A DNA stretch of 64,000 nt from Mycolicibacterium boenickei (lineage in GTDB: Bacteria > Actinomycetota > Actinomycetes > Mycobacteriales > Mycobacteriaceae), in assembly GCF_010731295.1 (NCBI RefSeq), contig NZ_AP022579.1, forward strand, positions 1,178,001 to 1,242,000. Direction: 5' to 3'. A program made the translations under genes and the position numbers. The notes under the pieces are model-generated. The model worked only from the letters and a program-made list of their open reading frames with translations, searched no databases and had not been told where the DNA came from. Numbering within the stretch: the first letter of the stretch is position 1; the number at the start of each line of letters is the position of its first letter. Positions 53,339 through 62,679 of the stretch are shown in pieces.

Positions 53339-54364
53339 ATGACCGCAGCACCAGAAGCATCGGCGCTCGAAGCCCGCGTCGGCCACTACTACGAGGCGGA
53401 CGGCCTCTACCTGGTCGGCCGCGAGAAGGTACGTGAGTACGCCCGGGCCGTGCAGGACTACCACCCCGCACACTGGGACGTCGACGCCGCCGCGAAGCTG
53501 GGCTATTCGGGTCTGGTCGCGCCGCTGACCTTCACCTCGACCCCGGCCATGGCCTGCAACCGGCGCATGTTCGAGTCGATCGTGGTCGGTTATGACACCT
53601 ACCTGCAGACCGAAGAGGTCTTCGAGCAGCACCGCCCGATCGTGGCCGGCGACGAGCTGCACGTCGACGTCGAACTGACATCGGTGCGCAGGATCGCCGG
53701 ACGCGACATGATCACCGTCACCAACACCTTCACCGACCGGGCCGGGGAGCGCGTGCACACGCTGCACACCACCGTCGTCGGTGTCACCGCCGAGGATCTC
53801 AACCCCGAGATCAAGACCGCCGTGCAACGCGCGATGATGCACGACGTCGACATCTTCGGCGTCGGCGACGACGAGTACGAGAAGACCGTGCGCCCCGAAG
53901 GCGAGATCCGGATCGCCGACGGCGGCACGACCCGCACGCCGGGCACGCCGTCCTTCGACGACGTGAAGGTCGGCGACGAGCTCGGCGTGCACCACACCCG
54001 GTTGTCCCGGGGCGACCTGGTGAACTACGCCGGCGTGGCCGGCGACGCCAACCCGATTCACTGGGACGAGGACATCGCCAAGCTGGCCGGGCTTCCCGAC
54101 GTGATCGCCCACGGCATGCTGACCATGGGTCTGGGTGCCGGATTCGTCTCCACCTGGACGGGCGATCCCGGCGCGGTCACTCGCTACGCGGTGCGGCTGT
54201 CCCAGCCCGCCATCGTGTCGGCCAAGGAGGGCGCCGACATCGAGTTCAGCGGCAAGATCAAGTCGCTGGATCCGGAGACCCGAACCGGTGTCGTCATCGT
54301 CGCCGCGAAGTCCGACGGCAAGAAGATCTTCGGGCTGGCGACCATGAACGTCCGCTTCAGCTAA
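53339..54364 (+). CDS. fused (3R)-hydroxyacyl-ACP dehydratase, HadA/HadB-type double hotdog
   Basis: The 341-residue protein has two hotdog domains. The N-terminal FAS1-dehydratase-like half has VQDYHPAHWD. The C-terminal MaoC half has the hydratase motif YAGVAGDANPIHWDEDIAKLAGLPDVIAHGMLTMGL with the catalytic Asp-His pair. A similar fusion in M. smegmatis is linked to fatty or mycolic acid elongation. The step catalysed would be dehydration of 3-hydroxyacyl thioesters. It overlaps the following convergent gene by 4 bp. Confidence 0.88.
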   Translation: MTAAPEASALEARVGHYYEADGLYLVGREKVREYARAVQDYHPAHWDVDAAAKLGYSGLVAPLTFTSTPAMACNRRMFESIVVGYDTYLQTEEVFEQHRPIVAGDELHVDVELTSVRRIAGRDMITVTNTFTDRAGERVHTLHTTVVGVTAEDLNPEIKTAVQRAMMHDVDIFGVGDDEYEKTVRPEGEIRIADGGTTRTPGTPSFDDVKVGDELGVHHTRLSRGDLVNYAGVAGDANPIHWDEDIAKLAGLPDVIAHGMLTMGLGAGFVSTWTGDPGAVTRYAVRLSQPAIVSAKEGADIEFSGKIKSLDPETRTGVVIVAAKSDGKKIFGLATMNVRFS

Positions 54365-55008
54365 GACAGCCGCGACCTCAGAACGCTCAGGCCGTCGCCT
54401 GACAGCTGCTCGAACGCGACGGTGCGTCCGCACACCGCCAGCATCAGGGCAACGCCCGGGCCGGTGATCACCCGGCCCTCACCCCAGGTTCGCCCGGTAT
54501 CCGCATCGCGCAATTCGATGCCGCGCAGGCGCCGGTGCGGAAAGAAGCCGAGTTGCGTTCGGCTGGTGAGGAAGTCGAGCACCCAGGCGACCTGGTGTGG
54601 ATCCGGCCGATGCGGAAGACCCAGCGGGATCCGCATGTCGGCGCCGTGCACCAACACGTCGGTCAACCCCGAGACCGGGCCCGTGACCGGCGGGCTCAGT
54701 CGGTAGTCGGCGCCGCGGCGCAGCGTCTCGGCGATCTCGGCCGCCGAGGCCCGCGCTCGGCGGCGGGCCAGCGCGTCGATCCCGCGGTCGACGCTGCCGT
54801 GGCGAACGCCGCTGGCCAGAAACCCCCAGAACCCGTCGGTGAAATCGCTGACCAAATGGGCCGCAACGGTTTTGACGTCCCACCCGGCGCACAGGCTGGG
54901 TGTGCCAAGCTGCTCCGCGTCGAGACCCTCGACCAGGTCGGCGATCGCCCGGCGCCCGTCGGCCACCGCCGCGAACACCCGCTCGCGTTCCTCCGCGCCC
55001 AGCCGCAC
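54361..55008 (-). CDS. maleylpyruvate isomerase/DinB-like family protein
   Basis: The 215-residue protein has the mycothiol-dependent isomerase/DinB-like N-terminal helical bundle (RRAIADLVEGLDAEQLGTPSLCAGWDVKTVAAHL) with the conserved GWDVKTVAAHL metal-site region and LVHGADMRIPLG. The C-terminal part is not recognised. Many such proteins act with mycothiol. The start is GTG at 55008. It lies 12 bp after the SCO6745-like gene on the same strand. Confidence 0.82.
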   Translation of the reverse strand: MRLGAEERERVFAAVADGRRAIADLVEGLDAEQLGTPSLCAGWDVKTVAAHLVSDFTDGFWGFLASGVRHGSVDRGIDALARRRARASAAEIAETLRRGADYRLSPPVTGPVSGLTDVLVHGADMRIPLGLPHRPDPHQVAWVLDFLTSRTQLGFFPHRRLRGIELRDADTGRTWGEGRVITGPGVALMLAVCGRTVAFEQLSGDGLSVLRSRLS

Positions 55009-55020
55009 AGCCCGGCCTGC

Positions 55021-55779
55021 TCAGCGCGGGACGCCGGCCTTCAGCGAGACCAACGCCGCGGTGCTCAGATCGGCCAGCTCCCGGGCCTCGGCCGGATCCA
55101 GAGCGGCCGCGAAGATCTCGGTCATCCGCCGGTTGGTCGCCTGCTCGATCTCGGCGTAGCGGTCCTTCTTGTCCGCACCGTCGGCGAACGGCTCGGGCCA
55201 GCCGAACATCGTGGTGTACTGCGGCCCCTTGTTGAGCATGTGCGCCTCCACCGGAGCGATGCCCGAGATCGTCAGCGCATTGAAGTGCACCCCGGCGCGC
55301 AGCTCACGGAGCACGAACATCACCTGCAACGCGCGGGCCGCGGGATCGTCGGCCAACGGCATCGCCCGCCAGCCGGCGAACAACGGCAACCCCGCGATCG
55401 GTGTCACGGCGATGATCTTCTCCCCCAGTGCGGCGATACGATCCAGCCCCTCGGCGCCCGACAGATACTTACGCCCGAAATCGGCGGCCTGCTGCCAATA
55501 CTGTTGCGCCGCACCGGCAGCCCCGCGCACCGCAACACCCTCGTCCCACATCGCCGCGAGCCCGTTCGGCTCGAATACCGCGAACACCGCGCTGACTGTG
55601 GCGCCGGTGGCCTCGCCCAGCACTCCGCCACGGCCGGCCACGTAGCCGGCCAGCGGGTTCTCATAACCCGCGGCGACACTGGCACCGAAGTTCTCCGGAT
55701 GCAGCATGAAGACGGCGACGGCCTGCTCCATCGCCGTACCCGCGGCAGCCGCAGCGTCGGCCATGTCGGTGTTGCTCAA
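55021..55779 (-). CDS. SCO6745-like family protein
   Basis: The 252-residue all-helical protein has MLHPENFGASVAAGYENPLAGYVAGRGGVLGE and AVFEPNGLAAMWDEG, features of the actinobacterial SCO6745 group. No function is known to me. TTG at 55779 follows AGGAGT at 8 bp and is the best start. It forms an apparent transcript with the DUF1906 gene (11 bp upstream) and the DinB-like gene (12 bp downstream). Confidence 0.75.
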   Translation of the reverse strand: MSNTDMADAAAAAGTAMEQAVAVFMLHPENFGASVAAGYENPLAGYVAGRGGVLGEATGATVSAVFAVFEPNGLAAMWDEGVAVRGAAGAAQQYWQQAADFGRKYLSGAEGLDRIAALGEKIIAVTPIAGLPLFAGWRAMPLADDPAARALQVMFVLRELRAGVHFNALTISGIAPVEAHMLNKGPQYTTMFGWPEPFADGADKKDRYAEIEQATNRRMTEIFAAALDPAEARELADLSTAALVSLKAGVPR

Positions 55780-55790
55780 GGCGATGACTC

Positions 55791-56570
55791 CTATCTGGCG
55801 AGATCCCACTGGCCGAAATCGGCTGCGAGAACATCGTTCACGTCAACATGGATGCCGTCGATCACGAAACCCGGGTCGGACGCGGTGACCACTTCCCTCT
55901 GGAACAACACGGCAGCCGGTTCACGCTCACCCCGAGACCAAGCCTTCGTCTGCCAGGCCCAACGATAGCCCGGGCTGGTCGAGGACCCGACGACACCGTC
56001 GGCGATGGCCCACCCGCACTGACGGCGGCCGCCGTAGATCCCGGTGCGGCCAACACCCAAGACGGAGTTGATGCCCCGAAACCACCTGACTGCCTGGCTT
56101 TTCCAGGTTGCGGCATCGATGTCTTCGTCGACGCTGAAGAAGATCGGCGCCGACGCCGGACCGCTGGCCGCGGTGTGCAGGCCCAACGCAGTCTGAGCGT
56201 CGGCCACTCCCCCGTCATAGCCGCGAGTGAAGTCCGACGGCGTCGGCCAACCCGGTTTGCCGAACTGATAGCAGCTGACGACCTGAAGACCTGCCGCCCG
56301 CAAGCGGTCGGCGTAGTCACGGGTCACGGGTTTGAAATCGAACGTGGCTCCCGGGCGCAGTTCGGAGACGTAGACCAGCGCGCCACCGAAGCCCGCGGAC
56401 TTCAACTGCTCGGGCTGGACCAACCGGTCGGCGAAATCGACGATCTGCAAGCCGCCGGCAGCGGCCCGTGGAGCGCCGGCCGTCGCGGTCAGGGCACCGG
56501 GCACGGCCAACACCGGGCCGAACAACGCGGCGTACCTGAGTACGTCGCGCCGTGAAGCAGACTGCGGCAC
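55791..56570 (-). CDS. Tat-exported DUF1906 (glycoside-hydrolase-like) protein
   Basis: The 259-residue precursor has a twin-arginine signal (ASRRDVLRYAALFG) and an Ala-rich cleavage region. The domain resembles the DUF1906 TIM barrel related to GH25 lysozymes: LQIVDFADRLVQPEQLKSAGFGGALVYVS, APIFFSVDEDIDAATW and GVGRTGIYGGRRQCGWA, ending in VDVNDVLAADFGQWDL. It probably works in the wall, but glycosidase activity is not established for the family. Confidence 0.83.
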   Translation of the reverse strand: MPQSASRRDVLRYAALFGPVLAVPGALTATAGAPRAAAGGLQIVDFADRLVQPEQLKSAGFGGALVYVSELRPGATFDFKPVTRDYADRLRAAGLQVVSCYQFGKPGWPTPSDFTRGYDGGVADAQTALGLHTAASGPASAPIFFSVDEDIDAATWKSQAVRWFRGINSVLGVGRTGIYGGRRQCGWAIADGVVGSSTSPGYRWAWQTKAWSRGEREPAAVLFQREVVTASDPGFVIDGIHVDVNDVLAADFGQWDLAR

Positions 56571-56729
56571 GGACCGAAGCGTATCCGCGGATCTGGCCCA
56601 ACTCCACCCCCGAAAGTTGCCCGGGAAACGATCACAATCGCATTCGTCGGCGAAAACAGGCCCGCACCGGGGACGGATGAACCAGAATGGCTAGTCGCAG
56701 CTAACTACCGACATCCTGGCAGAACCACA

Positions 56730-58811
56730 GTGGCACGAGACGTGATCGCCGTCGACACGACGCTCGATCACCCATGTCCCGATATCTGGCCCATCCTGGA
56801 GGCACCCGATCTCTACCCGCGGTTCTTTCGCGGTATCGGGTCGTGCGAACAGGTCGCAGGCGACCCGCAACTCTTCGAGGTGCGGCTGTCCACGTCCCGC
56901 GGCGCCGTCGTGGTCCACGAGATGCGCCGGACGGTCCGCCTGTCGGGTGTGGAGTTACGGCTCGACGCGACGCAGACGGGTCGGTGTTTCGCCTCCATCC
57001 GGCTGACCCCCGAAGGACGCGGCGCCCGGATCGCGCTGAGGATCTTTGCCGTCGGCACGCTGCACCCCGACATCGCGAAAGCCAGCGACAACGCCGTCGA
57101 GAACTGGATCCGCGAAGGGCTGCAGCGCATCTCGGACTACCTCGCGGGCGAGCCGTCGGCACAGCTGGTCAACATGGGTGACGGGCGGTCTCTGCAGCTC
57201 AACGTCTTGAGGACCATGATCACCAGCGGTGTGGTCCGCGCATCCCGCCCCGATCGCGGTCTTCGCCAACTCAATTCGCTCGCCAAATGGGGATTCACGC
57301 TCGCCGGCGGCCTCACCGCCGCCGCCGCGCGGGCACCCCGCACCATCGCGTCGATCGACGAATACGGGACATCGACCTACGCCGACGTGGCCGAACGCAC
57401 CACCCACCTGGCGTCGGGCCTTGCGGTGATCGGATTCAGCAGCGACAGCACGTTCGCGGTTCTGGCCCGCAACCATTCGGCGATGGTCGAGTGCATGGTG
57501 GCGGCCAGCAAGTTGGGCGCAGACCTGGTGTTGCTGAACACCGGCCTGGCTGCCCGTGCGATCGAAGAGATCGTCAACCGCCACAACGTCGACGCCATAT
57601 TCGTCGACGGCGACTTCGAACCGGAAGTGCGGTATGTCTCCGCGGACATCCCACGAATCTCGATCCACGCCGATTCGGCTACGCGGCACCGCAGGTCGGT
57701 GGACGACCTCATCGCCACCGGCACCGGCGCCGCCCCGGTATCGCCACCGAAACAACCAGGCAAGCTGGTGGCACTCACCTCGGGCACCACCGGCACACCC
57801 AAGGGCGCCCGGAGGCCAACGCCACCCGGCTTCGGCGCTATTGCCGCGATGCTGTCCCGCATGCCGCTGCGGCACGGCGAAGTGATGCTGCTGAGCGCGC
57901 CGCTGTTTCACACCTGGGGCCTGGCCGCGCTGCAAGTGAGCACCCCGTTGCTGGCGACTGTGGTGCTGATGGAACGGTTCGACGCCGAGGAATGTCTCAA
58001 AGCCATTGAGCGCCACCGCTGCACCGTGGTGATCCTGGTTCCGGTGATGCTGCAACGCATTCTCGAACTGCCGGCCGACGTACTCAGCCGATACGACACC
58101 TCATCGCTGAAGGTGGTCGCCAGCAGTGGGTCACCGATTCCTGGCGCGGCCGTCACCAAGTTCATGGAGATCTTCGGCGACGTGCTCTACAACTTCTACG
58201 GATCCACCGAGGTGTCCTGGGCGACCATCGCCGATCCCGCCGACCTGCGCGTCGCTCCCACCACCGCGGGCCGGCCACCCTTGGGCACCCGTATCGCCAT
58301 CCTCGACGAGCGCGGCCGGGTGGCGCCGGTCGGCGCCGTCGGCCGCATCTTCGTCGGCAACGACATGCTGTTCGACGGCTACACCAATGCGAAATCGCCT
58401 GCGATCGAGGACAGGCTGATGGACACCGGCGACCTCGGGTACCTCGACGGCAGCGGCCGTCTGTTCGTCGCCGGACGTGACGACGACATGATCATCTCGG
58501 GGGGCGAGAACGTTTTCCCCCGCCCGGTCGAAGAGGCGATCGCCGTGCTGCCCCAGGTCGCCGACGTCGCGGTGGTCGGCGTACCGGATCCGGAATTCGG
58601 CCAGCGGTTGGCCGCGTTCGTCGTGCGCACCGACGGGTCGTCGCTCGACGCGGACACCGTCAAGAACTACGTCCGGAACCGCCTGAGCCGCTTCTCGATT
58701 CCGCGCGACGTCACCTTCGTCGATCAGCTGCCCCGCACCGCTACCGGCAAGGTGCTGAAACGTCACCTGATCGAGGGCCAGTTCCCGATGGAGATGGGGT
58801 GGCCGGGCTGA
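56730..58811 (+). CDS. SRPBCC domain fused to AMP-dependent acyl-CoA synthetase
   Basis: The 693-residue two-domain protein has an SRPBCC/polyketide-cyclase-like lipid-binding domain (residues 1-140: DTTLDHPCPDIWPILEAPDLYPRFFRGIGS). An ANL-superfamily synthetase (about 185-690) follows with P-loop LTSGTTGTPKGARR, A5 NFYGSTEVSW, A7 LMDTGDLGYLDGSGRL, A8 GRDDDMIISGGENVFPRPVEE and the catalytic Lys in PRTATGKVLKR. FadD proteins of this kind usually start at the synthetase domain. The extra domain may bind the hydrophobic substrate. GTG at 56730 is the start. Confidence 0.88.
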   Translation: MARDVIAVDTTLDHPCPDIWPILEAPDLYPRFFRGIGSCEQVAGDPQLFEVRLSTSRGAVVVHEMRRTVRLSGVELRLDATQTGRCFASIRLTPEGRGARIALRIFAVGTLHPDIAKASDNAVENWIREGLQRISDYLAGEPSAQLVNMGDGRSLQLNVLRTMITSGVVRASRPDRGLRQLNSLAKWGFTLAGGLTAAAARAPRTIASIDEYGTSTYADVAERTTHLASGLAVIGFSSDSTFAVLARNHSAMVECMVAASKLGADLVLLNTGLAARAIEEIVNRHNVDAIFVDGDFEPEVRYVSADIPRISIHADSATRHRRSVDDLIATGTGAAPVSPPKQPGKLVALTSGTTGTPKGARRPTPPGFGAIAAMLSRMPLRHGEVMLLSAPLFHTWGLAALQVSTPLLATVVLMERFDAEECLKAIERHRCTVVILVPVMLQRILELPADVLSRYDTSSLKVVASSGSPIPGAAVTKFMEIFGDVLYNFYGSTEVSWATIADPADLRVAPTTAGRPPLGTRIAILDERGRVAPVGAVGRIFVGNDMLFDGYTNAKSPAIEDRLMDTGDLGYLDGSGRLFVAGRDDDMIISGGENVFPRPVEEAIAVLPQVADVAVVGVPDPEFGQRLAAFVVRTDGSSLDADTVKNYVRNRLSRFSIPRDVTFVDQLPRTATGKVLKRHLIEGQFPMEMGWPG

Positions 58812-58820
58812 CCGCTGTGG

Positions 58821-60467
58821 CTACAACTCGGTGACCTGCCCCTTGTCGACCAGCCACGACCGGTCGAGGCGAACGTTCTCCAGCATCCGGCGATCATGCG
58901 TCACCAGGAGCAGGGCACCGTCATAGGACTCCAGCGCCTGCTCCAGCTGCTCGATGGCCGGGAGGTCGAGATGGTTCGTCGGCTCATCGAGCACCAGCAC
59001 GTTCGTGCCACAGGCCTGCAGCAGCGCCAGCCCGGCCCGGGTCCGCTCGCCCGGTGAGAGGTCGTCGACTGCGCGTTCCACGTGGTCGGCCTTCAGGCCG
59101 AACTTCGCCAGCAGCGTCCGGACCTCGGCCGTCGGCCACTCCGGCACATGGCGCTCGAACCGGTCGACCAGCCGCCCTTCGCCGGTGAAATCTGCTCGCG
59201 CCTGGTCGATTTCACCGATGGCGACATTCGCACCCAGGCTCGCGCGACCCTCGTCGGGTTGCCGACGGCCGAGCAGGAGCCGCAGCAACGTCGACTTCCC
59301 CGCCCCGTTCGGGCCGGTGATCCCGATCCGCTCGCCGGCATTCACCTGCAGCGATACCGGACCGAGTGTGAAATCACCCTGCCGCACAACAGCATTGTCC
59401 AGCGTCGCCACCACCGAACTCGACCGTGGTGCCGCGGCGATCGTGAACTGCAGGGTCCACTCCTTGCGGGGCTCCTCGACCTCCTCCAGCCGGGCGATCC
59501 GGCTCTCCATCTGCCGCACCTTCTGCGCCTGCTTCTCGCTGGACTCGGTTTGCGCCCGCCGCCGGTTCTTGTCGTTGTCCGGCGCCTTGCGCATCGCGTT
59601 GCGCACCCCCTGGCTCGACCACTCCCGTTGGGTGCGAGCCCGAGCCACGAGATCGGCTTTCTTCTCGGCGAACTCGTCGTACTCTTCCCTGCGGTGCCGG
59701 CGCGCGACTTCCCGCTCTTCCAAATAGCTTTCGTAGCCACCGCCGTAGACCGTGGTGCGGTTCTGCGCCAGATCCAGTTCCAGGACGCGGGTCACGGTGC
59801 GGGCCAGGAACTCCCGGTCGTGGCTGACCAGCACCACGCCACCGCGGAGGTCGGAGACGATGTTCTCCAGCCGGTCCAGGCCGTCGAGGTCGAGATCGTT
59901 GGTCGGTTCATCGAGCAGGACGATGTCGAACCGCGAGAGCATCAGCGCGGCGAGCCCGACCCGTGCCGCCTGCCCGCCTGACAACGCGGTCATCGGCGTC
60001 GAATCGGGTCGCATCGTGTCGGCATCGAACCCCAGCTCGGCCAGCACCACCGGCATCCGCTCGTCGAGGTCCGCCGCACCGGTGGCCAGCCAATGATCGA
60101 GCGCGGCGGAATAGGCGTCGGCATCTGCGTCCGGATCGGCGAGGGCCGCCGCGGCGGTGTCCATCGCCACGGTCGCCTGAGTGCAGCCGGTACGCCGCGC
60201 GATGTAGGCCGCGACGGTCTCGCCCGGCACCCGCTCATGCTCCTGCGGCAGCCACCCGACGAAACCGTCCACGGGAGCGAGGTTGATCACACCCTCGAGT
60301 GGCTCGAGATCTCCGGCCAGGATGCGCAGCAACGTGCTCTTACCCGCACCATTGGCGCCCACGACCCCCACCACATCTCCGGGCGCCACAGTCAGGTCCA
60401 GCCCCTCGAACAGGGTGCGGTGGGCGAATCCGCCGGCCACGTTCTTCGCGACAAGCGTTGCGGTCAT
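58821..60467 (-). CDS. ABC-F family ATP-binding protein
   Basis: The protein is 548 residues with two ABC cassettes and no membrane domain. Walker A motifs are VGANGAGKST and TGPNGAGKST, signatures ALSGGQAARVGLAAL and LSPGERTRAGLALL, Walker B LLDEPTNDLDL and VLDEPTNHLDL, and a charged inter-domain linker (RREEYDEFAEKKADLVARART). ABC-F proteins act on the ribosome as translation factors or antibiotic-resistance proteins; which applies here cannot be seen. It is divergent from topoN. Confidence 0.9.
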   Translation of the reverse strand: MTATLVAKNVAGGFAHRTLFEGLDLTVAPGDVVGVVGANGAGKSTLLRILAGDLEPLEGVINLAPVDGFVGWLPQEHERVPGETVAAYIARRTGCTQATVAMDTAAAALADPDADADAYSAALDHWLATGAADLDERMPVVLAELGFDADTMRPDSTPMTALSGGQAARVGLAALMLSRFDIVLLDEPTNDLDLDGLDRLENIVSDLRGGVVLVSHDREFLARTVTRVLELDLAQNRTTVYGGGYESYLEEREVARRHRREEYDEFAEKKADLVARARTQREWSSQGVRNAMRKAPDNDKNRRRAQTESSEKQAQKVRQMESRIARLEEVEEPRKEWTLQFTIAAAPRSSSVVATLDNAVVRQGDFTLGPVSLQVNAGERIGITGPNGAGKSTLLRLLLGRRQPDEGRASLGANVAIGEIDQARADFTGEGRLVDRFERHVPEWPTAEVRTLLAKFGLKADHVERAVDDLSPGERTRAGLALLQACGTNVLVLDEPTNHLDLPAIEQLEQALESYDGALLLVTHDRRMLENVRLDRSWLVDKGQVTEL

Positions 60468-60634
60468 GGCCATATGGTCGCATTCCCGGCAATCTCTCCC
60501 GATATCGCCAGGTTCATGGCCGGTTTGGCCGTGGCAGTGGGGCCCGGTGTCGGCAACTCAGGGCAGAATGCGTATGCCTCCCGTGCCACAGGGGTGGCTG
60601 CGCGGGGCATCGGCCCTGGTAGGAAAGGACAGCA

Positions 60635-62668
60635 GTGAGTTACAACGCCGCAGACATCACCGAGCTCGACGATGTCCAGCACACACGCCTGCGGCCGGCG
60701 GTAAACCTGGGCCTCGACGTCCTCAACACCGCGTTGCGTGAGCTGGTCGACAACGCGATCGAAGAGGTCGCCGACCCCAGCCACGGCGGATCCACGGTGA
60801 CGATCACCTTGCACACCGACGGATCGGTCAGCGTCGCCGACGACGGCCGCGGCCTGCCCGTCGACTCCGACCCGGTGACCGGGAAGAACGGCATCGTCAA
60901 GACGCTGGGCACCGCGCGCGCCGGCGGCAAGTTCTCCGCCCATACCGACGCGACCAGCACCGGAGCTGGTTTGAACGGGATCGGCGCCGCCGCAGCGGTG
61001 TTCATCTCCGCCCGCACCGACGTGACCGTGCGCCGCGCCGGCAAGACCTACCTACAGAGCTTCGGCCACGGCTATCCCGGGACGTTCGAGGGTAAAGAGT
61101 TCGACCCGGACGCCCCCTTCACCCGAGCGGACACGCAGAAGCTCAAGGGCGCGGGCAACCGCAAGCCCGACGCGCACGGCACCACGGTGCGCATCCTGTT
61201 CGACGCCGCCGTGGTTCCGGACGCCAGTGTGGACATCGGCGAGGTCCTGCTGCGGGCACACGCCGCGGCCCGGATGTGTCCGGGCGTGCACCTGACCGTC
61301 GTCGACGAAGGCTGGCCCGGCGAGGAAGTGCCGCCTGCACTGCTCGAGCCGTTCAGCGGCCCGTGGGGCACCGACGCCCTCCTGGACCTCATGTGCACCG
61401 CCGCCGGAACTCCCCTCCCGGCGGTCCGCGCGGTCGTAGAGGGCCGCGGCGAATACACCACCGGGCGCGGTCCCACTCCGTTTCGCTGGTCACTGACCGC
61501 CGGACCGGCCGAACCGATCACCGTGGCCGCGTTCTGCAACACCGTGCGCACCCCAGGTGGCGGATCGCATCTGACCGCCGCGGTGAAGGGCCTGTCCGAG
61601 GCACTGGCTGATCGCGCGTCCCGGATCCGCGATCTCGGCCTGGCCAAAGGTGAGGACGGCCCGGAGCCCCAGGATTTCGCCGCCGTCACCGCGCTGGCCG
61701 TCGACACCCGCGCGCCGGACGTCGGATGGGACTCCCAGGCCAAGACCGCGGTGTCGTCACGTTCGCTGAACGTGGCGATGGCACCGGACGTGGCGCGCAG
61801 CGTCACGATCTGGGCGGCCAACCCCGCCAACGGCGACACCGTCACGCTGTGGACGAAGCTGGCACTCGAGTCGGCCCGGGCCCGCCGCAGCGCCGAGGGG
61901 GCCAAAGCCCGATCCCGCGCGGCGTCGAAAGCCAAAGGGTTGGGTACCAATCTGTCGCTGCCGCCCAAGCTGCTACCCAGCCGGGAGACCGGACGCGGCT
62001 CGGGTGCCGAATTGTTCCTGTGCGAGGGCGATTCGGCGCTGGGCACCATCAAGGCTGCGCGCGACGCGACATTCCAGGCCGCCTTCCCGCTGAAAGGCAA
62101 GCCGCCCAACGTCTACGGCTTCGCCGTGAGCAAGGCGCGGGCCAAGGACGAGTTCGACTCGATCGAACGCATCCTGGGTTGCGGGATACGTGACAGTTGC
62201 GACCCCGAATTGTGCCGGTACGACCGGATCTTGTTCGCCTCCGACGCCGACCCGGACGGCGGCAACATCAACTCCAGCCTCATCTCGATGTTCCTCGACT
62301 TCTACCGCCCGCTCGTCGCGGCCGGGATGGTCTACGTGACGCTGCCGCCGCTGTTTGTGGTCAAAGACGGCCAGCAGCGGGTCTACTGCCAGGACGAGTC
62401 CGAACGCGACACCGCCGTGGCCCAGATGAAAGCCACCTCGAAGCGGCGAGTGGAGGTTCAGCGCAACAAAGGTCTCGGTGAGATGGACGCCGACGACTTC
62501 TGGAATACCGTGCTGGATCCCCAGCGCCGCACAGTGATTCGGGTACATCCCGATGACAGTGAGAAGAAGCTGCACCACATCTTGTTCGGCGGGCCACCGG
62601 AGGGCCGGCGCACGTGGATGGCCGATGTGGCCGCCCGTGTTGACACCTCCGCGCTGGACCTGACCTAG
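60635..62668 (+). CDS. topoN: GyrB-like subunit of accessory type IIA topoisomerase (TopoN)
   Basis: The 677-residue protein has a GHKL ATPase domain (ELVDNAIEEV at about residues 36-45, DDGRGLP at 69-75, STGAGLNGIGA), a transducer region, and a TOPRIM domain with CEGDSALGTIK (about 462) and DADPDGGNINS (about 537). It is shorter and diverged relative to GyrB, which reads EGDSAGG and DADVDGAHI. M. smegmatis has such a second enzyme, TopoNM, reported to introduce positive supercoils in vitro. GTG start at 60635 after AGGAAAGGA. The topoM start is 11 bp after its stop. Confidence 0.85.
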   Translation: MSYNAADITELDDVQHTRLRPAVNLGLDVLNTALRELVDNAIEEVADPSHGGSTVTITLHTDGSVSVADDGRGLPVDSDPVTGKNGIVKTLGTARAGGKFSAHTDATSTGAGLNGIGAAAAVFISARTDVTVRRAGKTYLQSFGHGYPGTFEGKEFDPDAPFTRADTQKLKGAGNRKPDAHGTTVRILFDAAVVPDASVDIGEVLLRAHAAARMCPGVHLTVVDEGWPGEEVPPALLEPFSGPWGTDALLDLMCTAAGTPLPAVRAVVEGRGEYTTGRGPTPFRWSLTAGPAEPITVAAFCNTVRTPGGGSHLTAAVKGLSEALADRASRIRDLGLAKGEDGPEPQDFAAVTALAVDTRAPDVGWDSQAKTAVSSRSLNVAMAPDVARSVTIWAANPANGDTVTLWTKLALESARARRSAEGAKARSRAASKAKGLGTNLSLPPKLLPSRETGRGSGAELFLCEGDSALGTIKAARDATFQAAFPLKGKPPNVYGFAVSKARAKDEFDSIERILGCGIRDSCDPELCRYDRILFASDADPDGGNINSSLISMFLDFYRPLVAAGMVYVTLPPLFVVKDGQQRVYCQDESERDTAVAQMKATSKRRVEVQRNKGLGEMDADDFWNTVLDPQRRTVIRVHPDDSEKKLHHILFGGPPEGRRTWMADVAARVDTSALDLT

Positions 62669-62679
62669 GAAGAAGTACC

